Positions 12,479 to 21,017 of a stretch of DNA of 64,000 nucleotides are shown in pieces. The stretch spans positions 278,115 to 342,114 of the forward strand of contig NZ_JASCIR010000004.1 in assembly GCF_029968095.1 (NCBI RefSeq), given 5' to 3'. Position numbers and translations under genes: made by a program. The notes under the pieces are model-generated. The model did no database searches and was not told the origin of the DNA. It worked only from the letters and a program-made list of their open reading frames with translations. This DNA comes from Streptomyces solicavernae. GTDB lineage: Bacteria; Actinomycetota; Actinomycetes; Streptomycetales; Streptomycetaceae. Positions within the stretch are counted from its first letter, which is position 1. Every line of letters starts with the position of its first letter.

Positions 12479-12545
12479 CTGGGGGTGCGTCCAAATAACG
12501 GACACGGAATGTCACCGGGTAAGACAACCGCGTACCCTCAAAACC

Positions 12546-13586
12546 ATGTCTCGCAGCATCAATCTCGCAGTCATCCCCGGCGACGGCATCGGCCCCGAGG
12601 TCGTGGCCCAGGGGCTCAAGGTTCTCCGTGCCGTGCTCCCGCAGGATGTGAAGCTGGAGACGAAGGAGTTCGACTTCGGCGCCAAGCGGTACCACGCCAC
12701 CGGTGAGACCCTCACCGACGCCGACGTGGACGCCCTGAAGCAGCACGAGGCGATCCTCCTCGGCGCCATCGGCGACCCGAGCGTCCCGTCCGGCGTCCTG
12801 GAGCGCGGCTTCCTGCTGAAGCTCCGCTTCCTCTTCGACCACCACGTCAACCTGCGCCCGAGCAGGCTGCTGCCCGGCGTCGCCACGCCGCTCGCGGGCC
12901 AGCCCGAGATCGACTTCGTCGTCGTACGCGAAGGCACCGAGGGCCCGTACACCGGCAACGGCGGCACCATCCGCAAGGGCACCCCGCACGAGGTCGCCAC
13001 CGAGGTCTCCGTGAACACGGCCTTCGGTGTCGAGCGCGTCGTCCGGGACGCCTTCGCCCGCGCGCAGGCCCGCCCGCGCAAGAAGCTGACCCTGGTCCAC
13101 AAGAACAACGTCCTCGCGTACGCCGGACACCTGTGGACGGACGTCTTCAACCGCGTGGCCGAGGAGTTCCCCGAGGTCACCACCGACTACATCCACGTCG
13201 ACGCCGCGACGATCTACCTCGTCACCGACCCGGCCCGCTTCGACGTGATCGTCACTGACAACCTCTTCGGCGACATCATCACCGACCTCGCCGCGGCCGT
13301 CTCCGGCGGCATCGGCGTCGCGGCCTCCGGGAACATCAACCCGAGCCGCGAGTTCCCGTCCATGTTCGAGCCCGTGCACGGCTCGGCCCCGGACATCGCC
13401 GGTCAGGGCAAGGCCGACCCCACGGCCACGGTCCTCTCCGTCGCCCTGCTGCTCCGCCACCTCGGGTACGACGCCGAGGCCGCGCGCATCGAGGACGCCG
13501 TCTCCGCCGACCTGGGCGAGCGCGGCGAGACCCCGCGTACGACGGACGAGATCGGCGACGCGCTCGCCGGGCGAGTAGCCGGCTGA
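12546..13586 (+). CDS. leuB: 3-isopropylmalate dehydrogenase
   Basis: 346-aa NAD-dependent decarboxylating dehydrogenase of leucine synthesis. Visible features are the N-terminal [12 protein letters not shown], the substrate-binding loop [23 protein letters not shown], the catalytic lysine in [14 protein letters not shown], the metal-binding acidic run [18 protein letters not shown], and the adenine site [22 protein letters not shown] 12546 has no clear Shine-Dalgarno sequence, so the transcript may be leaderless or have a very short leader. It is a single gene, ended by a hairpin at 13614-13646. Confidence 0.96.
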   Translation: MSRSINLAVIPGDGIGPEVVAQGLKVLRAVLPQDVKLETKEFDFGAKRYHATGETLTDADVDALKQHEAILLGAIGDPSVPSGVLERGFLLKLRFLFDHHVNLRPSRLLPGVATPLAGQPEIDFVVVREGTEGPYTGNGGTIRKGTPHEVATEVSVNTAFGVERVVRDAFARAQARPRKKLTLVHKNNVLAYAGHLWTDVFNRVAEEFPEVTTDYIHVDAATIYLVTDPARFDVIVTDNLFGDIITDLAAAVSGGIGVAASGNINPSREFPSMFEPVHGSAPDIAGQGKADPTATVLSVALLLRHLGYDAEAARIEDAVSADLGERGETPRTTDEIGDALAGRVAG

Positions 13587-13613
13587 CCCGGCAGCTCCAC
13601 CTCAGGGGTAACC

Positions 13614-13646
13614 AAGCCGCCGGGTCGCACACGCACCCGGCGGCTT
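13614..13646 (+). terminator. Hairpin after leuB
   Basis: Perfect 12-bp stem AAGCCGCCGGGT / ACCCGGCGGCTT with a 9-nt loop, 27 bp after the leuB stop. A second GCCGCCGGGT copy follows at about 13660. There is no U-tract. Confidence 0.75.
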
Positions 13647-13851
13647 CTCGTATGCGCCGCCGGGTGCCACCATCGACATCTGGACCGCAACCACACCGTT
13701 TTCAGCCCTGCACCGTTTTCAGTCACAGCCCCGGCCGGGCGATAATCGGACGTGGGGCCGCGAATTTCGGGTATGCGAGTACGAGACAGTCGCCTCGGGG
13801 CGACGTGAGCGCGGTCCGACACACACAAAAAACGGTGAAGGACAAGCACTC

Positions 13852-14940
13852 ATGACGACGCCCACGATCGAGCTCAAGCCCTCCTCAAGCCCGCTCTCCG
13901 ACCAGGAGCGCGACGCGATCCTGGCCGGCCCCGGGTTCGGCCGCCACTTCACCGACCACATGGTCACCGTCAAGTGGACGGAAGGGCGCGGCTGGCACGA
14001 CGGCCAGCTGGTGCCGTACGGACCGCTCTCCCTCGACCCGGCGACCAACGTCCTGCACTACGCCCAGGAGATCTTCGAGGGCCTGAAGGCCTACCGCCGC
14101 CCCGACGGCTCCGTCGCCACCTTCCGGCCCGACGCCAACGCCCGCCGCTTCCAGGCCTCGGCCCGCCGCCTGGCCATGCCGGAGCTGCCGGTCGAGACCT
14201 TCGTCGAGGCCTGTGACGTGCTGGTCCAGCACGACAAGGCGTGGGTGCCGGCGCACGGCGGCGAGGAGTCGCTGTACCTGCGGCCGTTCATGATCGCCAC
14301 GGAGGTCGGGCTCGGCGTGAAGCCCGCGAGCGAGTACCTGTTCGTGGTCATCGCGTCCCCCGCGGGCGCGTACTTCCCCGGCGGGGTCAAGCCCGTCTCC
14401 ATCTGGGCCTCGCAGGACCGCGTGCGTGCCGTGCCCGGCGGCATGGGCGACGCCAAGACCGGCGGCAACTACGCCGCTTCGCTCCTCGCCCAGGCCGAGG
14501 CCGCCGCGCAGGGCTGCGACCAGGTCTGCTACCTGGACGCCGTGGAGCACAAGTGGGTCGAGGAACTCGGCGGCATGAACCTGTACTTCGTGTACGGGGA
14601 CCGCATCGTCACCCCGGCCCTCACCGGCTCGATCCTGGAGGGCATCACGCGCGACTCGCTCCTTGAGGTCGCCCGTGACCTCGGGTACGAGTCCGTGGAG
14701 GAGCGCGTCTCCATCGACCAGTGGCGCGAGGACACCGCGAACGGCACGCTCACCGAGGTCTTCGCCTGCGGTACGGCCGCGGTGATCACCCCGGTCGGCA
14801 CCGTCAAGACGGACGGCGCCGAGTGGACCCAGGGCAACGGCGAGCCGGGCCCCGCCACGATGCGGCTGCGGGACGCGCTGCTCGACATCCAGCGGGGCAA
14901 GGCCGAGGACAAGCACGGCTGGATGCACGTGCTGGGCTGA
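13852..14940 (+). CDS. ilvE: Branched-chain amino acid aminotransferase
   Basis: 362-aa PLP enzyme (fold type IV) for the last step of valine, leucine and isoleucine synthesis and the first step of their catabolism. LHYAQEIFEGLKAYRRPDG, LYLRPFMIATE, GGMGDAKTGGNYAASLLAQ (PLP lysine region), EELGGMNLYFV and FACGTAAVITPVGTV identify the BCAT family. ATG 13852 is preceded by GAAGGA (13837-13842). It follows leuB with a 265-bp promoter-containing gap that includes a direct repeat of CACCGTTTTCAG. Confidence 0.96.
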   Translation: MTTPTIELKPSSSPLSDQERDAILAGPGFGRHFTDHMVTVKWTEGRGWHDGQLVPYGPLSLDPATNVLHYAQEIFEGLKAYRRPDGSVATFRPDANARRFQASARRLAMPELPVETFVEACDVLVQHDKAWVPAHGGEESLYLRPFMIATEVGLGVKPASEYLFVVIASPAGAYFPGGVKPVSIWASQDRVRAVPGGMGDAKTGGNYAASLLAQAEAAAQGCDQVCYLDAVEHKWVEELGGMNLYFVYGDRIVTPALTGSILEGITRDSLLEVARDLGYESVEERVSIDQWREDTANGTLTEVFACGTAAVITPVGTVKTDGAEWTQGNGEPGPATMRLRDALLDIQRGKAEDKHGWMHVLG

Positions 14941-14990
14941 GGTGGTCTTGCCGGGGCTTGCCGGTGGGCGTCGACCAGCTGATCGTCGAT

Positions 14991-15116
14991 CGCCTCCGGC
15001 CTCGTCCTCAATCGCCGGACGGGCTGGATCATCGGCCTCCGGCCTCCTCCTCAATCGCCGGACGGGCTGGATCATCGGCCTCCGGCCTCGTCCTCAATCG
15101 CCGGACGGGCTGGATT
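14991..15116. repeat. 43-bp tandem repeat x3 of a dispersed intergenic motif
   Basis: Units at 14991-15032, 15033-15075 and 15076-15116 share CTCCGGCCTC(G/C)TCCTCAAT followed by CGCCGGACGGGCTGGAT. A partial fourth copy lies at 15151-15166 inside the 3' end of the permease gene, where ATCGCCGGACG (15152-15162) pairs with CGTCCGGCGAT (15181-15191). The core resembles the common Streptomyces 3'-end hairpin sequence. It fills the ilvE-permease gap; no gene is seen. Confidence 0.9.
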
Positions 15117-15142
15117 CGGCGGTCGCGACCCCAAGCCCGCGT

Positions 15143-16585
15143 TCAAGTGCGATCGCCGGACGGGCTCACCAGTACGAGCTCGTCCGGCGATGGTGCGTTC
15201 GCGGTGCGGCGCGGCGGCAGCAGCGCGTACACCGCACCCCCCACCACCCCCGACAGTACGAAGCTGCAGTCCACGCCCCCGGTCAGCGCAAGCAGCGGGC
15301 CCTCGTACAGCGGTGTCGAGACCGCGGCCAGGCCGGTCAGCGCGCCCGCTGTCCACGCCACCGTGGCGCGGGGTTCCCAGCCGGAGCGGTACCAGTAGAT
15401 CCCGCCGCGGGAGCGGTTGTTGAAGACCTGGAGGGCCTCCGCGTCGTACGCGCCGCGCAGCCGCCGGTGGCCGATCAGGGTGATCACCGCCCAGGGCGTG
15501 CCGATCGCCGTCAGGAGCAGCACGAACGACGTCATCGCCGACTGCGCGTCCCACGCGAAGTGCCCGAGGAACACGAACGCGGTGGCGACGACGGCGACGA
15601 TCACCGTGGCCTGCGTACGGCTGGCGCGCGGGACGATCGCGTCCAGGTCGAGGCCCATCGAGTACAGCATCAGACCCGCGTTGCCGACCGAGCCCGCGGT
15701 GGCGGCGAGCAGCAGCGGGAGCAGGTACCAGCCGGGCGCCGCATCGACCAGCGGGCCCGCGTAGTCCAGGCCGGCGCGCGCGGCGAGCGCCGTGAACGTA
15801 CCGAAGAGCTGCGGGAGCAGCAGGCCCACCGTCAGGCCCACACCCGTCGCGCGCAGGACGGTCCGCGAGGAGTGCCGGGTGGGGGAGATGTAGCGGGAGT
15901 AGTCCCCGAGCAGGGTGATGAACGCGACCGGACCGCTGAGGCCCGCCGCGACTGCGGCGAACAGCCAGGTCGGCCAGAACGAGCCGAGCAGGTACGGGGT
16001 GTCGGGCGGGGCGGCGGTGGTGAAGTCGCCCGCGTACGCGATCACGCCGAGGGCGAGCAGGACCGTCATGCCGACGGCGAGCGCCTTGCTGAGGCGGAGC
16101 AGCAGCTGGTAGCCGAAGACCGCGCCGACGACGGTGGCGCCCGCGAGCAGCGCGTAGACGAGCCCGTGCACCAGGCCGCCGTCCGGCAGGCCCGTCAGCC
16201 GCGCCAGCGTGCCGATCATGACGTCGCCGCCGATCCACAGCGTCAGCGCGGTGTAGCCGAGGGAAAGCAGCAGGCCCACGACGGAGCCGATGAGGCGGCC
16301 CCGGACGCCGAAGGCGGCGCCGCTGGACGTGGAGAGGTTGGTCGCGGTGCGCAGCGAGATCAGCGCGAGCGGCGCGGTGACCAGGACGCCGACGGCGGTG
16401 CCCGCGAGGATCGCCGTGACCGACGGCCACAGGCCGAGCCCGAAGGACGGCGGCAGCCAGCCGAAGACGATCACGCCCAGGCAGAGGTTGGAGCCGAGCA
16501 GGATCGAGATCAGATCGCGCGGGCCGCTGGTGCGCTCCGCTTCCGGGATGGTGTCTACTCCGCGCTGTTCTATCGGCATCGGCAT
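15143..16585 (-). CDS. NCS1-family nucleobase/cation symporter (cytosine permease-like)
   Basis: 480-aa integral membrane transporter with about 12 hydrophobic segments. NCS1/CodB-like features are the N-terminal PRDLISILLGSNLCLGVIVFG, TNLSTSSGAAFGVRG, a GDYSRYI motif typical of purine-cytosine permeases (FITLLGDYSRYISPTRHSS), and SVGNAGLMLYSMGLDL. The substrate could be a nucleobase or another small nitrogen compound; sequence alone does not decide. Start ATG 16585 is favoured by AGGGGA 6 nt upstream; ATG 16579 is possible. It is divergent from the urease-like genes. Its last 20 codons contain the dispersed repeat hairpin, so the C-terminus may have been extended by it. Confidence 0.9.
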   Translation of the reverse strand: MPMPIEQRGVDTIPEAERTSGPRDLISILLGSNLCLGVIVFGWLPPSFGLGLWPSVTAILAGTAVGVLVTAPLALISLRTATNLSTSSGAAFGVRGRLIGSVVGLLLSLGYTALTLWIGGDVMIGTLARLTGLPDGGLVHGLVYALLAGATVVGAVFGYQLLLRLSKALAVGMTVLLALGVIAYAGDFTTAAPPDTPYLLGSFWPTWLFAAVAAGLSGPVAFITLLGDYSRYISPTRHSSRTVLRATGVGLTVGLLLPQLFGTFTALAARAGLDYAGPLVDAAPGWYLLPLLLAATAGSVGNAGLMLYSMGLDLDAIVPRASRTQATVIVAVVATAFVFLGHFAWDAQSAMTSFVLLLTAIGTPWAVITLIGHRRLRGAYDAEALQVFNNRSRGGIYWYRSGWEPRATVAWTAGALTGLAAVSTPLYEGPLLALTGGVDCSFVLSGVVGGAVYALLPPRRTANAPSPDELVLVSPSGDRT

Positions 16586-16618
16586 CGGCGTCCCCTGTCG
16601 GTGGCGTAAGTTTGAGTG

Positions 16619-16707
16619 GCGCTCTAAACCATCTAGGCTGCTTACCGTGAAGTACGTCAAGACTGCGAGCCAATCCTTTGCCGATCCCGGATCAGGGTTT
16701 AGAGTGC
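16619..16707. promoter_or_regulatory. Divergent control region with a split inverted repeat
   Basis: GCGCTCTAAACC (16619-16630) and GGTTTAGAGTGC (16696-16707) are inverted copies with one mismatch, 65 bp apart, between the permease and urease-like genes. Each lies next to one of the two starts, which fits one regulator acting on both directions. The TetR protein at 20257 is a candidate regulator by position only. Confidence 0.6.
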
Positions 16708-16734
16708 TGTACTAACTGGAAGTGAGGGAGTGCC

Positions 16735-17430
16735 GTGCGACTCACGCCGACCGAACGGGACCGGCTGCTGCTGTTCAACGCCGCCGAGCTGGCCCGCGCC
16801 CGCCGCGCCCGCGGTCTCAGACTGAACGTCCCCGAGGCGACCGCCCTGATCGCCGACACCGTCTGCGAGGCCGCCCGGGACGGACTGCGCCTCGCCGAGG
16901 CCATAGAGCGGGCCCGCGCCGTGCTCGGCCCGGACGACGTGCTGCCCGGCGTCGCCGACGTGGTGACCGAGGTGCATGTGGAGGCCGTCTTCGACGACGG
17001 CTCCCGCCTCGCCGTCGTCTCCGACCCGCTGCAGGGCGGCTCCCTCGGCGACGCCGCCCCGGGCGCGGTCCTGCCCGGACCGCCGCACACGGAGCCGGAA
17101 CCGGCCGTACGTCTCCGCGTACGCAACACCGCGCCCGTGCCGGTCAGTGTGACGTCGCACTTCCACTTCTTCGAGGCGAATCCGCGGCTGGATTTCGACC
17201 GGTCGGCGGCGTACGGGATGCGGCTGGCGATTCCCGCCGGGGCGTCGTTCCGCTTCGATCCGGGTGGTGAGGCGGAGGTGGGGCTGATGCCGATCGGGGG
17301 TGCGCGGGTCGCGATCGGGTTCGCCGGGCTCGTGGACGGGGAGCTGGACGCGCCCGGCGCGAAGGAAGAAGCGCTGCGCCGCGCCGCGGCCTGCGGCTAT
17401 CTGGGGGTCACGAAGGGAGACGGGGCATGA
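16735..17430 (+). CDS. Urease gamma-beta fusion subunit (urease-like)
   Basis: 231-aa protein joining the two small urease subunits. Residues 1-100 match gamma ([60 protein letters not shown]). After a Gly/Pro linker, residues 120-225 match beta ([47 protein letters not shown]). GTG 16735 follows GAGGGAG (16724-16730). It overlaps ureC by 4 bp (ATGA). No ureD, E, F or G accessory gene is present anywhere in the window, so maturation must use proteins encoded elsewhere, if any. Confidence 0.93.
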   Translation: MRLTPTERDRLLLFNAAELARARRARGLRLNVPEATALIADTVCEAARDGLRLAEAIERARAVLGPDDVLPGVADVVTEVHVEAVFDDGSRLAVVSDPLQGGSLGDAAPGAVLPGPPHTEPEPAVRLRVRNTAPVPVSVTSHFHFFEANPRLDFDRSAAYGMRLAIPAGASFRFDPGGEAEVGLMPIGGARVAIGFAGLVDGELDAPGAKEEALRRAAACGYLGVTKGDGA

Positions 17431-19160
17431 GCAGGCCCACCAAGCACAGCCCGCACGGCATGCCGAGCGGTCCGCACATCGACCCGCGCGAGTACGCCGC
17501 CGTGCACGGCCCGCGCGCCGGCGACCGGGTCGTCCTCGGTGACTCCGGGCTCGTCGTCCGGGTCGAGTCGGACTCGCAGGCGCACGGCGACGAGTTCCTG
17601 GCCGGGTTCGGCAAGACGGCCCGTGACGGGCTCCACCTGAAGGCCGCCGCCGTACGCGAGACCTGCGATGTGGTGATCAGCAACGTCCTCGTGATCGATG
17701 CGGTGCAGGGCATCCGGAAGGTGTCCATCGGTATCCGGGAAGGGCGGATCGCCGCGATCGGGCGGGCCGGTAACCCGGACACGCTCGACGGTGTGGACGT
17801 CGTCGTCGGCACCGGCACCACGATCGTTTCCGGTGAGGGGATGATCGCCACCGCCGGTGCCGTGGACACGCATGTGCACCTGTTGTCGCCGCGCGTGATG
17901 GAGGCGTCCCTCGCGTCGGGTGTCACCACGATCATCGGCCAGGAGTTCGGCCCGGTCTGGGGTGTGGGCGTCAACTCGCCCTGGGCGCTGCGGAACGCCT
18001 TCGGTGCTTTCGACGCGTGGCCGGTCAACATCGGCTTTCTCGCGCGGGGTTCGTCCTCGGACGGTGTGCCGCTGGTGGAGGCGCTGGCCGAGGGTGGGGC
18101 GTCCGGGTTCAAGGTGCACGAGGACATGGGCGCGCACACGCGGGCGTTGGACACGGCACTGCGGGTGGCGGAGGACCATGACGTCCAAGTCGCGCTGCAC
18201 AGTGACGGGTTGAACGAGTGCCTGTCGGTCGAGGACACCCTGAGCGTCCTGGACGGCCGGACCATCCACGCCTTCCACATCGAGGGCTGCGGCGGCGGTC
18301 ACGTACCGAATGTGCTGAAGATGGCGGGAGTGCCGAACGTCATCGGCTCGTCCACCAATCCGACGCTGCCCTTCGGGCGGGACGCGGTCGCCGAGCACTA
18401 CGGGATGATCGTCTCCGTCCACGACCTGAAGACGGACCTGCCCGGTGACGCCGCGATGGCGCGGGACCGTATCCGGGCCGGGACGATGGGCGCCGAGGAC
18501 GTGCTGCACGACCTGGGTGCGATCGGGATCACCTCGTCGGACGCGCAGGGCATGGGCCGGGCCGGGGAGACGGTCCGTCGTACGTTCGCGATGGCCGGGA
18601 AGATGAAGGCCGAGCTGGGCCCGATGGAGGGCGACGGGGTCCACGACGACAACGCGCGCGTCCTGCGCTACATGGCGAAGCTGACCCTCAATCCGGCGAT
18701 CGCGCACGGGCTCGCGCACGAGGTCGGGTCCATCGAGGTCGGCAAGATGGCCGACCTCGTGCTGTGGTCGCCTCAGTTCTTCGGGGCCAAGCCGCAGCTG
18801 GTCCTCAAGTCGGGCTTCCCGGCCTATGGCGTCACCGGTGACCCCAACGCCGCCACCGACACCTGCGAACCCCTCGTCCTGGGGCCGCAGTTCGGGGCAC
18901 ATGGGGGGGCGCCGGCGGAGATCTCCGTGGCGTTCGTCGCGCAGGCCGCGATCGACCGCGGGCACGATCTGATGCCGACCCGGCGCCGTCGCGTCGCGGT
19001 GCGCGGCACCCGCGGGATCGGTCCCGCCGACCTGAAGCTCAACTCCCGTATCGGCGCCGTGAACGTGGACGCCCGCAGCGGACTCGTCACCCTCGACGGC
19101 GACGCGCTGCGCTCCGAGCCCATCGAGTCGATGTCGCTCAACCGCCTGTACTTCCTGTGA
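17427..19160 (+). CDS. Urease alpha subunit homologue with substituted active-site flap
   Basis: 577-aa amidohydrolase-superfamily protein colinear with UreC. By alignment from memory to Klebsiella UreC (offset +12 in the core), nickel ligands are kept: His149 and His151 (DTHVH), Lys229 (FKVHED, the carbamylated lysine), His258 (ALHSDGLNE), His284 (FHIEG) and Asp372 (TSSDAQGMG). His231, Asp233, His332 and Arg348 are also kept. The mobile flap that reads VCHHL in true ureases reads SVHDL here: the flap cysteine is Val331 and the following histidine is Asp333. Urea hydrolysis is therefore uncertain. It is coupled to the gamma-beta gene and followed 44 bp later by agmatine deiminase. Confidence 0.9.
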   Translation: MSRPTKHSPHGMPSGPHIDPREYAAVHGPRAGDRVVLGDSGLVVRVESDSQAHGDEFLAGFGKTARDGLHLKAAAVRETCDVVISNVLVIDAVQGIRKVSIGIREGRIAAIGRAGNPDTLDGVDVVVGTGTTIVSGEGMIATAGAVDTHVHLLSPRVMEASLASGVTTIIGQEFGPVWGVGVNSPWALRNAFGAFDAWPVNIGFLARGSSSDGVPLVEALAEGGASGFKVHEDMGAHTRALDTALRVAEDHDVQVALHSDGLNECLSVEDTLSVLDGRTIHAFHIEGCGGGHVPNVLKMAGVPNVIGSSTNPTLPFGRDAVAEHYGMIVSVHDLKTDLPGDAAMARDRIRAGTMGAEDVLHDLGAIGITSSDAQGMGRAGETVRRTFAMAGKMKAELGPMEGDGVHDDNARVLRYMAKLTLNPAIAHGLAHEVGSIEVGKMADLVLWSPQFFGAKPQLVLKSGFPAYGVTGDPNAATDTCEPLVLGPQFGAHGGAPAEISVAFVAQAAIDRGHDLMPTRRRRVAVRGTRGIGPADLKLNSRIGAVNVDARSGLVTLDGDALRSEPIESMSLNRLYFL

Positions 19161-19204
19161 CTCCGACACACCCTCAACTCTTAGTCGTACGCGAAGGATT
19201 CCCC

Positions 19205-20227
19205 ATGACGTTCCGCATGCCGCCCGAGTGGGCCCCGCACGAGCGCACCTGGATGGCCTGGCCAGGACCCAACACCACGTTCTCCTCCTCCGAGGAGCTG
19301 GCCGAGTCCCGCGCCGCCTGGGCCTCCGTCGCCCGCGCCGTACGCCGCTTCGAACCGGTCACCGTCGTCCACGGCCCCGGCCAGTCCGCCTCGGCGCGCG
19401 CCCTGCTCGGCCCCGACATCGAGCTGGTCGAGCGGGAGCTGGACGACGCCTGGATGCGCGACATCGGCCCGACCTTCGTCACCGACGGCAGCCAACTCGC
19501 CGCCGTGGACTGGGTGTTCAACGGCTGGGGTGCACAGGACTGGGCCACCTGGGACCACGACGCGAAGATCGCCTCGCACGTGGCCGACCTGGCCGGGGTG
19601 CCCGTGCACAGCTCGCCGCTGGTCAACGAGGGCGGCGGCATCCACGTCGACGGCGAGGGCACCGTGCTGCTCACCGAGACCGTGCAGCTCGGCCCGGAGC
19701 GCAACCCCGGCTGGACCAAGGAGCGGGTCGAGGCGGAGATCCACGCCAAGCTCGGCACCACCAAGGCGATCTGGCTGAAGCGCGGCCTCGCCGCCGACTA
19801 CCCCCCGCACGGCTACGGCACCCTCGGCCACGTCGACATCGTCGCCGCCTTCGCCGGACCGGGCGTGGTCGTCGTGCACGCCCAGCCGGACCCGGACCAC
19901 CCCGACCACAAGCCCTGCCAGGAGAACGTCGAGTTCCTGCGCACCCAGACCGACGCCAAGGGCCGCCGCCTCCAGGTCGTCGAAGTGCAGGCGCCCACCA
20001 AGACCCGCGAGGAGGACGGCGGCTGGGCCGACTACTCGTACATCAACCACTACCTCTGCAACGGCGGCGTCGTGCTCTGCTCCTTCGACGACCCGCGCGA
20101 CGAGCTCGCCGCCGGGACGTTCCGGAGGCTCTTCCCGGACCGGACCGTCACCCTCGTCGATGCCCGTACGATCTTCGCGGGGGGCGGTGGCATCCACTGC
20201 ATCACCCAGCAGCAGCCCAAGGTGTGA
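19205..20227 (+). CDS. aguA: Agmatine deiminase family protein
   Basis: 340-aa guanidino-modifying enzyme that converts agmatine to N-carbamoylputrescine and ammonia. N-terminal MPPEWAPHERTWMAWP, DAWMRDIGPTFV, NEGGGIHVDGEGTVLLTETVQL, YGTLGHVDIVAAF and the catalytic cysteine Cys332 in GGGGIHCITQQQP are the family signatures. ATG 19205 follows GAAGGA (19193-19198). It is in the same direction as the urease-like genes and TetR, probably one operon. No N-carbamoylputrescine amidase (AguB) is nearby. Peptidyl-arginine deiminase of the same superfamily is an alternative but less likely. Confidence 0.92.
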   Translation: MTFRMPPEWAPHERTWMAWPGPNTTFSSSEELAESRAAWASVARAVRRFEPVTVVHGPGQSASARALLGPDIELVERELDDAWMRDIGPTFVTDGSQLAAVDWVFNGWGAQDWATWDHDAKIASHVADLAGVPVHSSPLVNEGGGIHVDGEGTVLLTETVQLGPERNPGWTKERVEAEIHAKLGTTKAIWLKRGLAADYPPHGYGTLGHVDIVAAFAGPGVVVVHAQPDPDHPDHKPCQENVEFLRTQTDAKGRRLQVVEVQAPTKTREEDGGWADYSYINHYLCNGGVVLCSFDDPRDELAAGTFRRLFPDRTVTLVDARTIFAGGGGIHCITQQQPKV

Positions 20228-20256
20228 TCCACGATGTGACCCGAGGAGAGACCCGC

Positions 20257-20865
20257 ATGGCTCCGGGAGCCCGCGCGCGCAGAAACGCACCGCCGCGCGA
20301 CCAGGTGCTGTCCGCGGCCATGGCGATGATCGCGGACAGCGGGCTCGACCGGCTCACCATGGCGGCGCTCGGCCGCGAGGTCGGCATGAGCAGCGGCCAC
20401 CTTCTCTACTACTTCAAGACGAAGGACGAGCTGCTCCTGCAGACGCTGGAGTGGAGCGAGGGCCGCCTCGGCGAGCGGCGCCGCGCCCTCCTCGACTCCA
20501 CGGAACCGGCCCGCGCCCGCCTGGACGCGTACGTCGACCTGTACGTCCCGGACGCGCCCCGCGATCCGCACTGGACGCTGTGGATGGAGGTCTGGAACCG
20601 CTCGCAGTACGCGGACGCCGAGGCCGAGTCGCGCGGGCGGCAGGCCGCCATCGAGAAGGCCTGGCACCGCGACCTGGTGGCGCTCCTCGCCGAGGGCATC
20701 TCGGGCGGCGAGCTGCGCTCGGTCGACCCGGAGCGGTTCGCGGCCCGGCTGCGCGCCCTCCTCGACGGCTTCTCGCTGCATGTGGCGGTCGGCCTGCCGG
20801 GCGCGGAGCGGGCCCAAGTCCTCGCGCACGTACGGGAGTTCCTGGACGACACGCTCGGCACGTGA
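20257..20865 (+). CDS. TetR-family transcriptional regulator
   Basis: 202-aa regulator with an N-terminal TetR helix-turn-helix (RDQVLSAAMAMIADSGLDRL, TMAALGREVGMSSGHLLYYF, KTKDELL) and a C-terminal ligand domain of the BetI/TetR_C type (RFAARLRALLDGFSLHVAVG). It starts 29 bp after aguA with GAGGAGAG upstream of ATG 20257, so it is probably the last gene of the urease-like/agmatine operon and may control it, sensing a polyamine-like ligand; this is inference. Its stop codon is inside the first unit of an 11-bp repeat array. Confidence 0.9.
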   Translation: MAPGARARRNAPPRDQVLSAAMAMIADSGLDRLTMAALGREVGMSSGHLLYYFKTKDELLLQTLEWSEGRLGERRRALLDSTEPARARLDAYVDLYVPDAPRDPHWTLWMEVWNRSQYADAEAESRGRQAAIEKAWHRDLVALLAEGISGGELRSVDPERFAARLRALLDGFSLHVAVGLPGAERAQVLAHVREFLDDTLGT

Positions 20866-20934
20866 ACGGCACGTGAACGGCACGTGAACCGTACGTGAGG
20901 CGAGCGTGAGCGGAACGTGAGCGGAGCGTGAGAG
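20858..20934. repeat. 11-bp tandem repeat x7 over the tetR stop codon
   Basis: Seven units of 11 bp at 20858-20934, consensus GNRCGTGARCG; the first three are nearly identical GCACGTGAACG. The stop of the TetR gene (TGA 20863-20865) lies in unit 1 and recurs in every unit. The period is about one DNA turn, so the GTGA face repeats on one side of the helix. Confidence 0.95.
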
Positions 20935-20961
20935 GCGCAGCCCCGCTCGCCCCCCAAGAAC

Positions 20962-21000
20962 GAGAGCGGCGCACCCCGGGACGGGGGGTGCGCCGCTCTC
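20962..21000. terminator. Strong bidirectional hairpin between tetR and protease
   Basis: Perfect 16-bp stem GAGAGCGGCGCACCCC / GGGGTGCGCCGCTCTC with a 7-nt loop. It sits between convergent genes and can serve both strands. Confidence 0.88.
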
Positions 21001-21017
21001 TCCGCCCGGCGAGCCCG

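Noticed and set aside
16735..19160. Ordinary urease operon
   Set aside because: Kept as urease-like only: accessory genes are absent from the window and the flap cysteine is replaced, so a firm urease call is not supported.
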